Position numbers and translations under genes: made by a program. The notes beneath the pieces are model-generated. The model was not told where the DNA came from and ran no database searches. It saw only the letters and a program-made list of their open reading frames with translations. From assembly GCF_900105245.1 (NCBI RefSeq), contig NZ_FNSZ01000001.1, forward strand, positions 5,330,001 to 5,394,000: DNA of 64,000 nt. The letters are read 5' to 3'. Numbering within the stretch: position 1 is the stretch's first letter; every line of letters starts with the position of its first letter. Of the stretch, positions 51,622-59,791 are shown piece after piece. The stretch comes from Streptomyces sp. 1222.5 (GTDB lineage Bacteria; Actinomycetota; Actinomycetes; Streptomycetales; Streptomycetaceae).

Positions 51622-51931
51622 GAGTCATTCCCCCCACACGCAGGTCACCGCGTGTTTCGTCGGTCCTTACCGCCCGCCCGGGTCCCCTCGGTCCGTGCGT
51701 GCGGAGTCAGTGATGGGTCGTATCACCACGTCCTGCCCACCCTATAGACATGGGACGGCGACCCTCCGGTTGCATGATGCCCCCCTCGGCACCGATTCGT
51801 GAACGGGGCCCCCTCCCCCGCCGGTGCGCGACCGCCGCTCCCCGCCAACTGCCGTCGGCCGGAGCGGCCTCGGGCAACAGGGTTCTACGGTGGTCAGCAG
51901 ATCGCAAGACGCGAAACGCCGTGTTTACCCC

Positions 51932-52654
51932 TCAAACCCGTTCATTGCGTCGTGCGTGGGGCTCGGGAGGCTCGGATGCGCCGGTGGTGGACAGACGGGT
52001 ACGGATGTTGCCGAAGTGGTCCCTTATGGCCTCCTCCGCCCGCAGCGAATCACCGGACCGGACCGCGTCCAGGATCTCCCGGTGCTGACGGCAGGTGACG
52101 CGCGGATCCTGCGGCACGTCCACCAGGTCCCGCTGCACCCGGTGGAAGGCGTCCCAGAACGCCTCCAGCACCTCGCTCAGCAGCACGTTGTCCAGCCCCC
52201 GGTAGAGGGTGGCGTGAAAGGCACGGTCGGTCTCGGCGAGGCCGGTCCCTTCCGCGGCCTCTTGTTCCATACGGTCCACGAGCGCGTTCAGTTCAACGAG
52301 GTCCGCCTCCGGCAGCCGTCCGGCCAGCCGGGACACCAGTCCGGTCTCCACGGCCTCGCGCAGCTCCAGCAGCTGGAGCAGGGAGTCCTCGCCCCGGTAG
52401 TGCCCGGCGACGGTGCGGAAGGCCAGGCCCTCGATCATCGGTGCGAACGACATCGAGCCCACGTAGGTGCCGAAGCCGTGCCGGATCTCCACGATCCCCA
52501 TGGCCTGGAGCGCCTTCAGGGCCTCGCGCACCGAGTTCCGGCTGGCCCCGAGGTACTCCATCAGCTCGGGCTCGGTCGGCAGCGGGGCGCCCGAGGGCAG
52601 CCGCCGGTCGACGATCAGCTTCTTGATCCGCTCCTGAAGGTCCCGGGCTGCCAT
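51932..52654 (-). CDS. GntR/FadR-family regulator
   Basis: The 240-residue protein has an N-terminal winged HTH (LQERIKKLIVDRRLPSGAPLPTEPELMEYLGASRNSVREALKALQAMGIVEIRHGFGTYV) and a helical FCD domain (LLQLLELREAVETGLVSRLAGRLPEADLVELNALVDRMEQ ... RAFHATLYRGLDN ... HREILDAVRSGD). The effector is probably an organic acid, but target and ligand are unknown. ATG 52654 is chosen; upstream codons are GC-rich linker without a site. Confidence 0.92.
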   Translation of the reverse strand: MAARDLQERIKKLIVDRRLPSGAPLPTEPELMEYLGASRNSVREALKALQAMGIVEIRHGFGTYVGSMSFAPMIEGLAFRTVAGHYRGEDSLLQLLELREAVETGLVSRLAGRLPEADLVELNALVDRMEQEAAEGTGLAETDRAFHATLYRGLDNVLLSEVLEAFWDAFHRVQRDLVDVPQDPRVTCRQHREILDAVRSGDSLRAEEAIRDHFGNIRTRLSTTGASEPPEPHARRNERV

Positions 52655-52780
52655 GGCCAGAGGGTATCCGGCCAATCGGGGGGAGGGCCCTCTTCCGGCT
52701 GGCCGATACCGGGGCCTGCGGCAGGGGGGTGTGGGTGGCGAAGCCCCCACCGCGCACGGCGGAGCCGCGCGGAAACAGAG

Positions 52781-52823
52781 ATGGCGACCCAGGTCCGCGC
52801 TTTCCGCGGACGTGGATCGCCAT
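52781..52823 (-). terminator. Terminator of tRNA-Lys copy 1
   Basis: An imperfect 19-bp hairpin (left arm starting ATGGCGA, right arm ending TCGCCAT, two or three mismatches, 5-nt loop) lies 8 bp after the 3' end of the minus-strand tRNA. Confidence 0.65.
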
Positions 52824-52831
52824 CGTCATCG

Positions 52832-52905
52832 TGCGCCGCCAGGGACTCGAACCCCGGACCCGCTGATTAAGAGTCAGCTGCTCTAACCAACTGAGCTAGC
52901 GGCGC
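52832..52905 (-). tRNA. tRNA-Lys (anticodon CUU), copy 1
   Basis: The minus strand folds with acceptor GCGCCGC/GCGGCGC, a D-arm containing TAGCTCAGTTGGTTAGAGCA, an anticodon arm CTGACTCTTAATCAG (CTT), and T-arm GGGTTCGAGTCCC; discriminator A. CCA is not encoded. It is identical to the copy at 58562-58635. Confidence 0.97.
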
Positions 52906-53080
52906 CTGCTGACGAGGAAAACTTTACATGACCTCCACGGGTGCTCCTGACCGCCCGGCGGTGGCCCGGAGGGCCGCGTACATCATTCGGACCGTCAACA
53001 TGCGCGCCCCGGGGACAGTTGTGAAACTGATCAACGTGCACACTCGCGGACAAATCCACCCCGAATGTGAGGCAGATCGC

Positions 53081-54379
53081 ATGACCGTTCCGGTGTTCGA
53101 GGAAGTCGACCCCGCGAGCGACTGCGACTGCCCCGGCTGTGTCCACTGGCGGCAGCTGAGTCCCCGCCTGTCCCCCGGCCGCCTCGGCGGCCACCCGGCG
53201 GCCCGCGGGGTCGTCGTCATGGCCGCCGCGTCCGCCGTCCTCGGCGCGGTCCACCCGGCCGCGGCCCTCGCCCCCGGCCACTCCCCGCACCGCGAAGCCG
53301 TCCCCGGCGACGGCGAGCCCGCCACCCCGCAGGGCGCCAAGGCCCCGCTGCACGGCCCGGCGGGCAAGCCCGTCGACCCCGCCACGGCCCCCCTGCCCAC
53401 CACCACCCGGACCGAGATCATCAACCGGGCCAAGATCTGGGTGGCGGCGCAGGTTCCGTACAGCATGACCTCCTACTGGTCCGACGGGTACCGGCAGGAC
53501 TGCTCGGGCTACGTCTCCATGGCCTGGGGGCTGCCGAACAACGAGTGGACGGGCAGCCTCGGCTCGTTCGGGGTGAAGATCAAGAAGGAGGAGCTGCAGC
53601 CCGGCGACATGCTCCTCTACCACAACCCCGACAACCCCGAGAGCGGCTCCCACGTGGTGCTCTTCGGCGGCTGGACCGACTTCACGCACACCTACTACAC
53701 GGTCTACGAGCAGACGCCCCCGCACACCCGCCGGCAGACCACCCCGTACCCCTACTGGAGCCACGCCGACAAATACGTCCCCTACCGCTACAAGGGGGTG
53801 ACCGCCGGCACCGCGGGCTCGGAACCGGCCGGCGGCAGGACGGTGACGGCCTACCCGGGCGCCGCCTACTTCGGTCCCGGGGCCGACAACAAGTACGTCA
53901 CCCAGCTCGGCGAGATGCTCATCGCCCGGGGCGCCGGCTCCTTCTACGCCCAGGGCGCGGGGCCGGTGTGGGGCGAGGCGGACCGTCGGGCGACCCAGGC
54001 GTTCCAGCAGGCCCAGGGCTGGACGGGCGCGGACGCCGACGGGCTGCCCGGCCCGCGCACCTGGGACCTGCTCGTCACCGGCAAGGGCAAGGACATCGCG
54101 CCGGGCGCGGCCGGTCCGGGGCGGCCCGGCTCGCACGGCGTGCCCGGCTATCCCGGCCGCAACTTCTTCCGGCCGGGGGCGAACAACGACTACGTCACCC
54201 GGCTGGGCGTCCAGCTGGTGAAGAAGGGCTTCGGCAGGTTCTACGCCCTCGGTCCGGGTCCGCACTGGGGCGAGGCGGACCGGCGCGCCGTGGACGCCTT
54301 CCAGCGCGCCCAGGGCTGGCGGGGCGGCGCGGCGGACGGCTACCCGGGCCCGGAGACCTGGCGCCGGCTGTTCGCCTAG
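53081..54379 (+). CDS. NlpC/P60-type peptidoglycan hydrolase with two binding domains
   Basis: The 432-residue protein has a Cys-rich N-terminus (DPASDCDCPGCVHW), a hydrophobic segment (GVVVMAAASAVLGAVHPAAALA), a catalytic domain with RAKIWVAAQVPYSMTSYWSDGYRQDCSGYVSMAWG (Cys nucleophile) and GSHVVLFGGW (His), then two PG-binding-1-like repeats of about 80 residues (AYFGPGADNKYVTQLGEML ... ATQAFQQAQGW and NFFRPGANNDYVTRLGVQLV ... AVDAFQRAQGW). It cleaves or remodels wall peptides. ATG 53081 fits best; the frame is open further upstream to 52928. Confidence 0.9.
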   Translation: MTVPVFEEVDPASDCDCPGCVHWRQLSPRLSPGRLGGHPAARGVVVMAAASAVLGAVHPAAALAPGHSPHREAVPGDGEPATPQGAKAPLHGPAGKPVDPATAPLPTTTRTEIINRAKIWVAAQVPYSMTSYWSDGYRQDCSGYVSMAWGLPNNEWTGSLGSFGVKIKKEELQPGDMLLYHNPDNPESGSHVVLFGGWTDFTHTYYTVYEQTPPHTRRQTTPYPYWSHADKYVPYRYKGVTAGTAGSEPAGGRTVTAYPGAAYFGPGADNKYVTQLGEMLIARGAGSFYAQGAGPVWGEADRRATQAFQQAQGWTGADADGLPGPRTWDLLVTGKGKDIAPGAAGPGRPGSHGVPGYPGRNFFRPGANNDYVTRLGVQLVKKGFGRFYALGPGPHWGEADRRAVDAFQRAQGWRGGAADGYPGPETWRRLFA

Positions 54380-54460
54380 CCGGCGCCGGCCGCCCGGGCG
54401 GCCCTCGTCCATTTCCTACTCCTGTTCATGACGCATCTGGCGCGGAGGCTGGAGGCACGC

Positions 54461-55594
54461 ATGAGTACGACCACGTCACACACCCCACCCGAGTCCGAGG
54501 GACCGCCGGAGAAGGCCGCGGGCGCGGGCACCCGCCCGGTCCGGCTGATCCACAACGAGGCGACCACCGAGATCCCCGTCCACCTGCTGTTCCGGGACGA
54601 TCCCGACCCGGTGAAGGTGCCCCTCAAGCCGGCCGTGGTGGGCCGCCGGCAGGGCACCGGCGAGCAGCCGCGGCTCCGGCGGCCGGTCGCGGTGCGCAGA
54701 CGGCCCGTGGTGGAGGCCGACCCGGAGCTGGTGGAGCGCCCGGCGCGGGTCCTGCCGGGGACGGCCGGGGTCCTCGCCGGGACCTGCGGGCTCACCGGCT
54801 GCCTCGCCACCTCCTGGTGGGCGGGACTGCTGCCGTCCTCCGTGGCGGAGGCCCTGCGGCTGCCCGTGCAGGCCGGGGCGGGTCTGGGGCCGGCGCAGTG
54901 GGCGGCGTACGCCGGGGCCGGCGCGCTCGGGCTGCTCGGCTTCGGTGGGCTGGCCCGGGGGAAGACCGGTCGGGCCTGGGTGCTCGGCCTGTTCGGCAGC
55001 TACCGCGGCACCGTCCGGCGCACCGGGCTGCTGTGGGTGAACCCGCTGGTGCTGCGCCGCAGGGTGGACGTGCGGCTGCGGCACTGGCGCAGCGAGGCGA
55101 TGCCCGCGACGGACCCCGACGGCCTGGCGCTGCGGGTGGTCGTGCTGGTGGTGTGGCGGGTGCGGGACACCGCGCGGGCCGTGCTCGGCATCGAGGACCA
55201 CGAGACGTATCTGCGCGAGTGCGTGGAGGCGGCCCTGGCCCGGGTGCCGGTGGAACCGGCGGGCGGCACCCGGGGCGGGGTGACGGCGGCCGGGGACGCG
55301 CTGACGCGCCTGGTGGCGACGGAGACCGCCGGGGTCGGCGTGGAGGTGTTCGCGGTGCAGCCGGTGCGGGTGGAGTACGCACCCGAGGTCGCCCCGGTGA
55401 TGCACCGGCGCCGGATCGCCGCGCTGGACGCCCGCCAGCGGGCCAGCATGCTCACCTCGGTCGTCGACTCGGTGGAGGACACGGTGACCCGGCTGACCAT
55501 GCGGGGACTGGTGGAACTGGACGACTACGAGCGCAAGGTGCTGGTCCGCGACCTGACGGTGGCGTTCTGCTCGGGACGCTCGGAGCCGGTGTAG
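54461..55594 (+). CDS. SPFH/band-7-like membrane protein
   Basis: The product has about 377 residues: a long hydrophilic N-terminus, two hydrophobic segments (LAGTCGLTGCLATSWWAGLLPS and WAAYAGAGALGLLGFGGLA), then a band-7-like domain: YRGTVRRTGLLWVNPLVLRRRVDVRLRHWRS, ALRVVVLVVWRVRDTARAVLGIEDHETYLRECVEAAL, VEVFAVQPVRVEYAPEVAPVMHRRRIAALDARQRASM. ATG 54461 follows GGAGG; ATG 54428 is an alternative. Likely a membrane scaffold; the specific role is unknown. Confidence 0.85.
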   Translation: MSTTTSHTPPESEGPPEKAAGAGTRPVRLIHNEATTEIPVHLLFRDDPDPVKVPLKPAVVGRRQGTGEQPRLRRPVAVRRRPVVEADPELVERPARVLPGTAGVLAGTCGLTGCLATSWWAGLLPSSVAEALRLPVQAGAGLGPAQWAAYAGAGALGLLGFGGLARGKTGRAWVLGLFGSYRGTVRRTGLLWVNPLVLRRRVDVRLRHWRSEAMPATDPDGLALRVVVLVVWRVRDTARAVLGIEDHETYLRECVEAALARVPVEPAGGTRGGVTAAGDALTRLVATETAGVGVEVFAVQPVRVEYAPEVAPVMHRRRIAALDARQRASMLTSVVDSVEDTVTRLTMRGLVELDDYERKVLVRDLTVAFCSGRSEPV

Positions 55595-55647
55595 TCGGCT
55601 CTGCGATTGGTATGGACATGTTCAACTACCGGTAATAGCCTGAGACT

Positions 55648-55659
55648 TGGTCTAGACCT
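55648..55659. promoter_or_regulatory. DasR-type dre site upstream of the LPMO
   Basis: TGGTCTAGACCT differs by one base from the DasR consensus TGGTCTAGACCA. It lies 50 bp before the LPMO start. DasR represses chitin and N-acetylglucosamine genes, including LPMO genes, so the site suggests GlcNAc-linked control. Confidence 0.7.
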
Positions 55660-55708
55660 ACCCTCTGCACAGCTCACTGAACTCCCCACGTTCTCCAGGA
55701 GCGGCAGC

Positions 55709-56314
55709 ATGCGCACCAAGACCAAGTTGTCCGCAGTCGTGCTGGGTGCGGTGACCGCCGGAGCCTTCGCGCTCTCCACCGGCGGTGCCAGCGGGCACGG
55801 CTACACCGACCTCCCCATCAGCAGGCAGAAGCTCTGCCAGAACGGCACCGTGACGAACTGCGGCTCCATCCAGTGGGAGCCGCAGAGCGTCGAGGGCCCC
55901 AAGGGCTTCCCGGCCGCCGGTCCCGCCGACGGCCAGCTCTGCAACGGCGGACTCAGTCAGTTCGCCCAGCTCAGCGCACCGAGGACCCCGAACGGCGCGG
56001 CCTGGCCCACCACCAGGGTGACAGGAGGTCAGTCGTACACGTTCCGGTGGCAGTTCACCGCCATGCACGCCACGACGGACTTCAAGTACTACGTCACCAA
56101 GCCGGGCTGGAACCAGAACCACAACCTCGCCCGCTCGGACCTCAACCTCACCCCGTTCCTGACGGTGCCGTACAACGGGCAGCGTCCGCCGGCCACGCTC
56201 AGCCACAGCGGCACCCTGCCGAGCGGGCTGAGCGGGCACCACGTCATCCTCGCGGTGTGGACGATCGCCGACACGGGCAACGCGTTCTACGCCTGCTCGG
56301 ACGTCGCCTTCTGA
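55709..56314 (+). CDS. lpmP: AA10 lytic polysaccharide monooxygenase (LpmP-like)
   Basis: The 201-residue protein has a signal peptide ending TGGASG, so that His30 (HGYTDLP) becomes the N-terminus of the copper histidine brace, with His120 (FTAMHATTDF) as the second ligand. CSDVAF is at the C-terminus. It is a single AA10 domain without a binding module. An LPMO near cslA/glxA has been linked to that glycan pathway. ATG 55709 follows AGGAG, and a dre-like site suggests DasR control. Confidence 0.94.
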   Translation: MRTKTKLSAVVLGAVTAGAFALSTGGASGHGYTDLPISRQKLCQNGTVTNCGSIQWEPQSVEGPKGFPAAGPADGQLCNGGLSQFAQLSAPRTPNGAAWPTTRVTGGQSYTFRWQFTAMHATTDFKYYVTKPGWNQNHNLARSDLNLTPFLTVPYNGQRPPATLSHSGTLPSGLSGHHVILAVWTIADTGNAFYACSDVAF

Positions 56315-56432
56315 CCGACGGACCGTCACAGCACGGAAACTGAGGTTCCCTTGAGCACCCCCGTGCGCCCTGCCGGATAGGTTCCCGCCACGCCGGTCTT
56401 CCGGAGCGGCGAACCGACCTCGGGGGAACCTC

Positions 56433-56900
56433 ATGTTCGAACTGTTCTTCTACCTCGTGCCCACCCTCATGATCGCGGGTGCCGGATGGGGCGCGTACCT
56501 GCTGATCCGCCGCGCCCGGCGGATCGGCAGGACGTGGGAGCACGGGCTGACGGCCGAGGCGCGCTGCCTGCGCATGTACACCACGACCAGCGGGGGCGGC
56601 GGGGACACGTCCGTGAGCACGACCCTGCACCACGTCTACGAGTACGCCACCCGGGACGGCCGCCGGGTCCGGTTCGAGGAGCGGGGCGGTCCCGCGACCG
56701 TCCTGGAGGGCGACGTCGTCACCGTGCACTACCTCCCGGAGCGGCCTGATCTGGCCACCGCGCTCCCGCCGTCGCGCGGCAGGCTCGCCGCCGAGTCCGG
56801 CTGCCTGCTGGCCTTCCTCGGTCTGATCATCGTCTTCTGCCTGGGCTTCATGGCCGTGGCGCACGCGATGTTCGAGGAGGCCGGCGGCCTGATGCCGTGA
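56433..56900 (+). CDS. DUF3592-like membrane protein
   Basis: The 155-residue protein has an N-terminal TM (LVPTLMIAGAGWGAYLLI), a soluble beta domain (AEARCLRMYTTTSGG ... HVYEYATRDGRRVRFEERGGPATVLEGDVVTVHYLPERPD) and a C-terminal TM (CLLAFLGLIIVFCLGFMAVAH). This fits DUF3592 proteins, whose function is unknown. Confidence 0.85.
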   Translation: MFELFFYLVPTLMIAGAGWGAYLLIRRARRIGRTWEHGLTAEARCLRMYTTTSGGGGDTSVSTTLHHVYEYATRDGRRVRFEERGGPATVLEGDVVTVHYLPERPDLATALPPSRGRLAAESGCLLAFLGLIIVFCLGFMAVAHAMFEEAGGLMP

Positions 56901-56940
56901 CCCTCCACTTCTGACGTCGCGTCAGCTACCGTGCCCGGCC

Positions 56941-58596
56941 ATGGAGTCCACGACGGGTACGGTCGCCGAGCTGGTGGCGGCGCGGTGGGGGGACCACCGG
57001 CCGGGGCTGTGGTGCGAGGACCGGGCGCTGACGCACCACGAGACGGCCGCGGGGGCGGCCGCCCGGGCCGCGCTGCTGGGCGACCTGCTGCCCTCCGGCG
57101 CCGTACCGCATCTCGGGGTGCTGCTCGACAACCGTGAGGAGTTCCCGCTGTGGCTCGCCGCCGCGGCCCTCGCCGGGGCGGCCGTCGCCGGGATCAACCC
57201 CACCCGACGGGGCGCCGAGCTGGCCCGGGACATCCTGCACACCGAGTGCCCGGTCCTGGTCACCGAGCGGGCCCGGCTGCCGCTGCTGGCGGACCTGGAG
57301 CTGCCGGGCGTACGGATCCTCGTGACGGACGACGAGGAGTACGCCACCCTCCTCGCCCCCTACGCCGGAGCCGTGCCGGACCCGTCCCGGGCCGCACCCG
57401 CCGACCGGCTGCTGCTCTACTTCACCTCCGGTTCGACCGGCGCACCCAAGGCCGCGATCTGCTCCCAGGGGCGGCTCGCGGCGGCGGGGCGGGCCCTGGT
57501 CCGGCAGTTCGGGGTCCGCGCCGACGACGTGCACTACGTCTGCATGCCGATGTTCCACGGCAACGCGGTGATCGCCGACTGGGCGCCCGCGCTGGCCGCC
57601 GGCGCCGGGGTGGCGCTGCGCCCCCGGTTCTCGGCCTCCGGGTTCCTGGCCGACGTGCGCCGCCACGGCGCCACCTACTTCACCTACGTCGGCCGGGCGA
57701 TCCAGTACGTCCTGGCCACCGAGCCCCGGCCGGACGACCGGGACAACCCGCTGCGGCTGGGCTTCGGCACCGAGGCCGGCGCGGTGGACGCGGCGGCCTT
57801 CGAGCGGCGGTTCGGCGTACGGCTGGTGGAGGGGTACGGCTCCTCCGAGGGCGGGGCGGCGATCCAGTGGGCCCCGGGCACCCCGGCCGGTGCGGTGGGA
57901 CCGGCCGGGCCGGGCCTGGTGGTGCTCGACCGGGCCACGGGCGAGGAGTGCCCGCCGGCCGTCTTCGACTCCGCCGGGCTGCTCCTCAACGGGGACGAGG
58001 CGATGGGCGAACTCGTCAACCGGGCGCCGAACCCCTTCGAGGGCTACTGGCGCAACCCGGCCGCCGAGGCCGAACGCCGCCGGGGAGGGGCGTACTGGAC
58101 CGGTGACCTCTTCTACCGGGACGCCGAAGGCTACCTCTACTTCGCCGGCCGCACCGACGACCGGATCAGGGTCGACGGGGAGAACCTCGCCGCCGCGACG
58201 ATCGAGAACATCGTCGCCCGCTACGAGGGCGCCGAGGCCGTCGCCGTGTACGGGGTGCCGGACCCGGTGACCGGCGACCAGGTGATGGCGACCGTCGCCG
58301 GGACCTTCGACCCGGCGGGGTTCGCGGAGTTCCTGCGGGCCCAGCCGGACCTCGGGACGAAGATGGCGCCCCGGTTCGTGCGGGTGGTGGAGCGGATGCC
58401 GGTGACGGCGACGAACAAGATCCAGCGGGCACGCTTGCGAGGGGAGGGCCTGCGGTGCGCCGACCCGGTGTGGTGGCGGCCGCCGGGGGAGGAGTCGTAC
58501 CGGCCGCTGACCGCGGAGGACGCCGAAGGGCCCCTCGCTTGCGCGAGGGGCCCTTCATCTGTGCGCCGCCAGGGACTCGAACCCCGGACCCGCTGA
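56941..58596 (+). CDS. Acyl-CoA synthetase / AMP-dependent ligase
   Basis: The 551-residue enzyme activates carboxylic acids as adenylates for CoA thioester formation. It has the P-loop LLLYFTSGSTGAPKAA, then VEGYGSSEGGAAIQW, YWTGDLFYRDAEGYLYFAGRTDDRIRVDGENLAAATIE (hinge), and a catalytic Lys in MPVTATNKIQRARL. The last 25 or so codons read through a hairpin terminator and into the antisense of tRNA-Lys copy 2, so the tail GPLACARGPSSVRRQG is unlikely to be functional. ATG 56941 starts the gene. Confidence 0.9.
   Translation: MESTTGTVAELVAARWGDHRPGLWCEDRALTHHETAAGAAARAALLGDLLPSGAVPHLGVLLDNREEFPLWLAAAALAGAAVAGINPTRRGAELARDILHTECPVLVTERARLPLLADLELPGVRILVTDDEEYATLLAPYAGAVPDPSRAAPADRLLLYFTSGSTGAPKAAICSQGRLAAAGRALVRQFGVRADDVHYVCMPMFHGNAVIADWAPALAAGAGVALRPRFSASGFLADVRRHGATYFTYVGRAIQYVLATEPRPDDRDNPLRLGFGTEAGAVDAAAFERRFGVRLVEGYGSSEGGAAIQWAPGTPAGAVGPAGPGLVVLDRATGEECPPAVFDSAGLLLNGDEAMGELVNRAPNPFEGYWRNPAAEAERRRGGAYWTGDLFYRDAEGYLYFAGRTDDRIRVDGENLAAATIENIVARYEGAEAVAVYGVPDPVTGDQVMATVAGTFDPAGFAEFLRAQPDLGTKMAPRFVRVVERMPVTATNKIQRARLRGEGLRCADPVWWRPPGEESYRPLTAEDAEGPLACARGPSSVRRQGLEPRTR
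58526..58555. terminator. Terminator shared by acyl-CoA ligase and tRNA-Lys copy 2
   Basis: A perfect 13-bp hairpin (AAGGGCCCCTCGC / GCGAGGGGCCCTT, 4-nt loop) lies within the last codons of the ligase and 6 bp after the minus-strand tRNA 3' end. Confidence 0.85.
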
Positions 58597-58635
58597 TTAA
58601 GAGTCAGCTGCTCTAACCAACTGAGCTAGCGGCGC
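58562..58635 (-). tRNA. tRNA-Lys (anticodon CUU), copy 2
   Basis: Identical over 74 nt to the copy at 52832-52905: same acceptor stem, anticodon CTT and T-arm. The two flank 5.7 kb of DNA in direct orientation. Its 3' end overlaps the 3' end of the acyl-CoA ligase by 35 bp on the opposite strand. Confidence 0.97.
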
Positions 58636-58731
58636 ATGACTCCCGCCTTCCGCGGATTTCTGCTCCCGCGGCCGGCGACGAAGAAAATACTACCTGGTCC
58701 GGAGGGGTGCTCATGACCACCCCGGAACGGA

Positions 58732-59484
58732 CTAGATCGTCAGGGACAGCAGCACCGGCGCCGCGCTGCGGTTGAGCGCGTCCGCGGCCTCCTTCAGGCG
58801 GTGCGCGTGCTCCACCGGGAGCGAGAGCGCGAGGCAGCCCACCGCGGCGCCCGCCGTGATCGGGACGGCCGCGCAGACCGTGCCGACGGCGTACTCCTGG
58901 AGGTCGAGGACCGGCACCGTCGGCGGCTGGGACTCCAGCCGGGACAGCAGCAGCTTGTCGCTGGTGATGGTCCGCGAGGTGAGGCGGGCCATCTTGTGCC
59001 GGGAGAGGTGGTCCCGGCGTGCGTTGTGGTCCAGCTGGGTCAGCAGGCTCTTGCCGACCGCGGTGGCGTGGGCGGAGTAGCGGAAGTCGACCCACTCGTT
59101 GACCGCCGGGGTGGTCGGCCCCGCCGCGTACTGGGTGACCTTCACCTCGCCGTCGACGTACCGGCTGATGTAGACGGCCGCGCCGACCGAGTCCCGCAGC
59201 TCGTCCAGGGTGCGCTGGAGCTTCTCGCGCAGGGCCCGCTCGCGGTCGTGCGCCGAGGTGAGGCGGCGCAGGGTGTCGCCGGTGACGTACGCGCCGTCGG
59301 TGATCTGCTCCACGTAGCCCTCGCGGCGCAGCATGCGCAGCAGGGCGGTGAGCCGCTCGGCACCCAGGCCGGTGCCGTGGGCCAGCTCGGTCTCGGTGAC
59401 GCCGGCGGAGTGGCCCGCCACGATCTCCAGCACGCGCAGGGCGTCCTGGGCGGAGTGGTACGGGGCGGTCGGCTCGATCCTCAT
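58732..59484 (-). CDS. IclR-family regulator
   Basis: The 250-residue protein has an N-terminal HTH (DALRVLEIVAGHSAGVTETELAHGTGLGAERLTALLRMLRREGYVEQITDGAYV) and a C-terminal IclR effector domain (GAAVYISRYVDGEVKVTQYAAG ... SAHATAVGKSLLTQLD ... YAVGTVCAAVPITAGAAVGCLALSLP). It is downstream of ehuA on the same strand and may control the transporter. ATG 59484 is chosen; the open frame upstream is GC-rich with no ribosome site. Confidence 0.92.
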   Translation of the reverse strand: MRIEPTAPYHSAQDALRVLEIVAGHSAGVTETELAHGTGLGAERLTALLRMLRREGYVEQITDGAYVTGDTLRRLTSAHDRERALREKLQRTLDELRDSVGAAVYISRYVDGEVKVTQYAAGPTTPAVNEWVDFRYSAHATAVGKSLLTQLDHNARRDHLSRHKMARLTSRTITSDKLLLSRLESQPPTVPVLDLQEYAVGTVCAAVPITAGAAVGCLALSLPVEHAHRLKEAADALNRSAAPVLLSLTI

Positions 59485-59726
59485 GACAGTCCCCCTCGCC
59501 TCGAAGTCCTGGGGTCGAGCAGGTGCGGCCGGGAGGCCGGGGGCCGGCCCCCGGCCAGGCACGGTGGCGCCACGACGGGTCCCCCCTGCGCTCGCACTCC
59601 GGGCCTGAAGCCACGGATCCGGTCGGCGGATCGTCTCCACGATAGCCGCCAAAGGCCCGTCGAGGAGAGGGGGTTGGCGAGATTGTGTCTCGCGCACCCT
59701 CCCGCTCAACTGCGCCGCAGGCCCTC

Positions 59727-59738
59727 TGGCATATGCCA
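59727..59738. promoter_or_regulatory. TGGCATATGCCA palindrome upstream of the IclR gene
   Basis: A perfect 12-bp palindrome lies in the 307-bp gap between the ehuA stop and the IclR start. It is a candidate operator; the rest of this gap (59485-59791) shows no gene. Confidence 0.4.
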
Positions 59739-59791
59739 AAGTCATGACCCAGCGGCCGGACCTCGGGGGTTCCGTCCTTCACACCTCGTAG

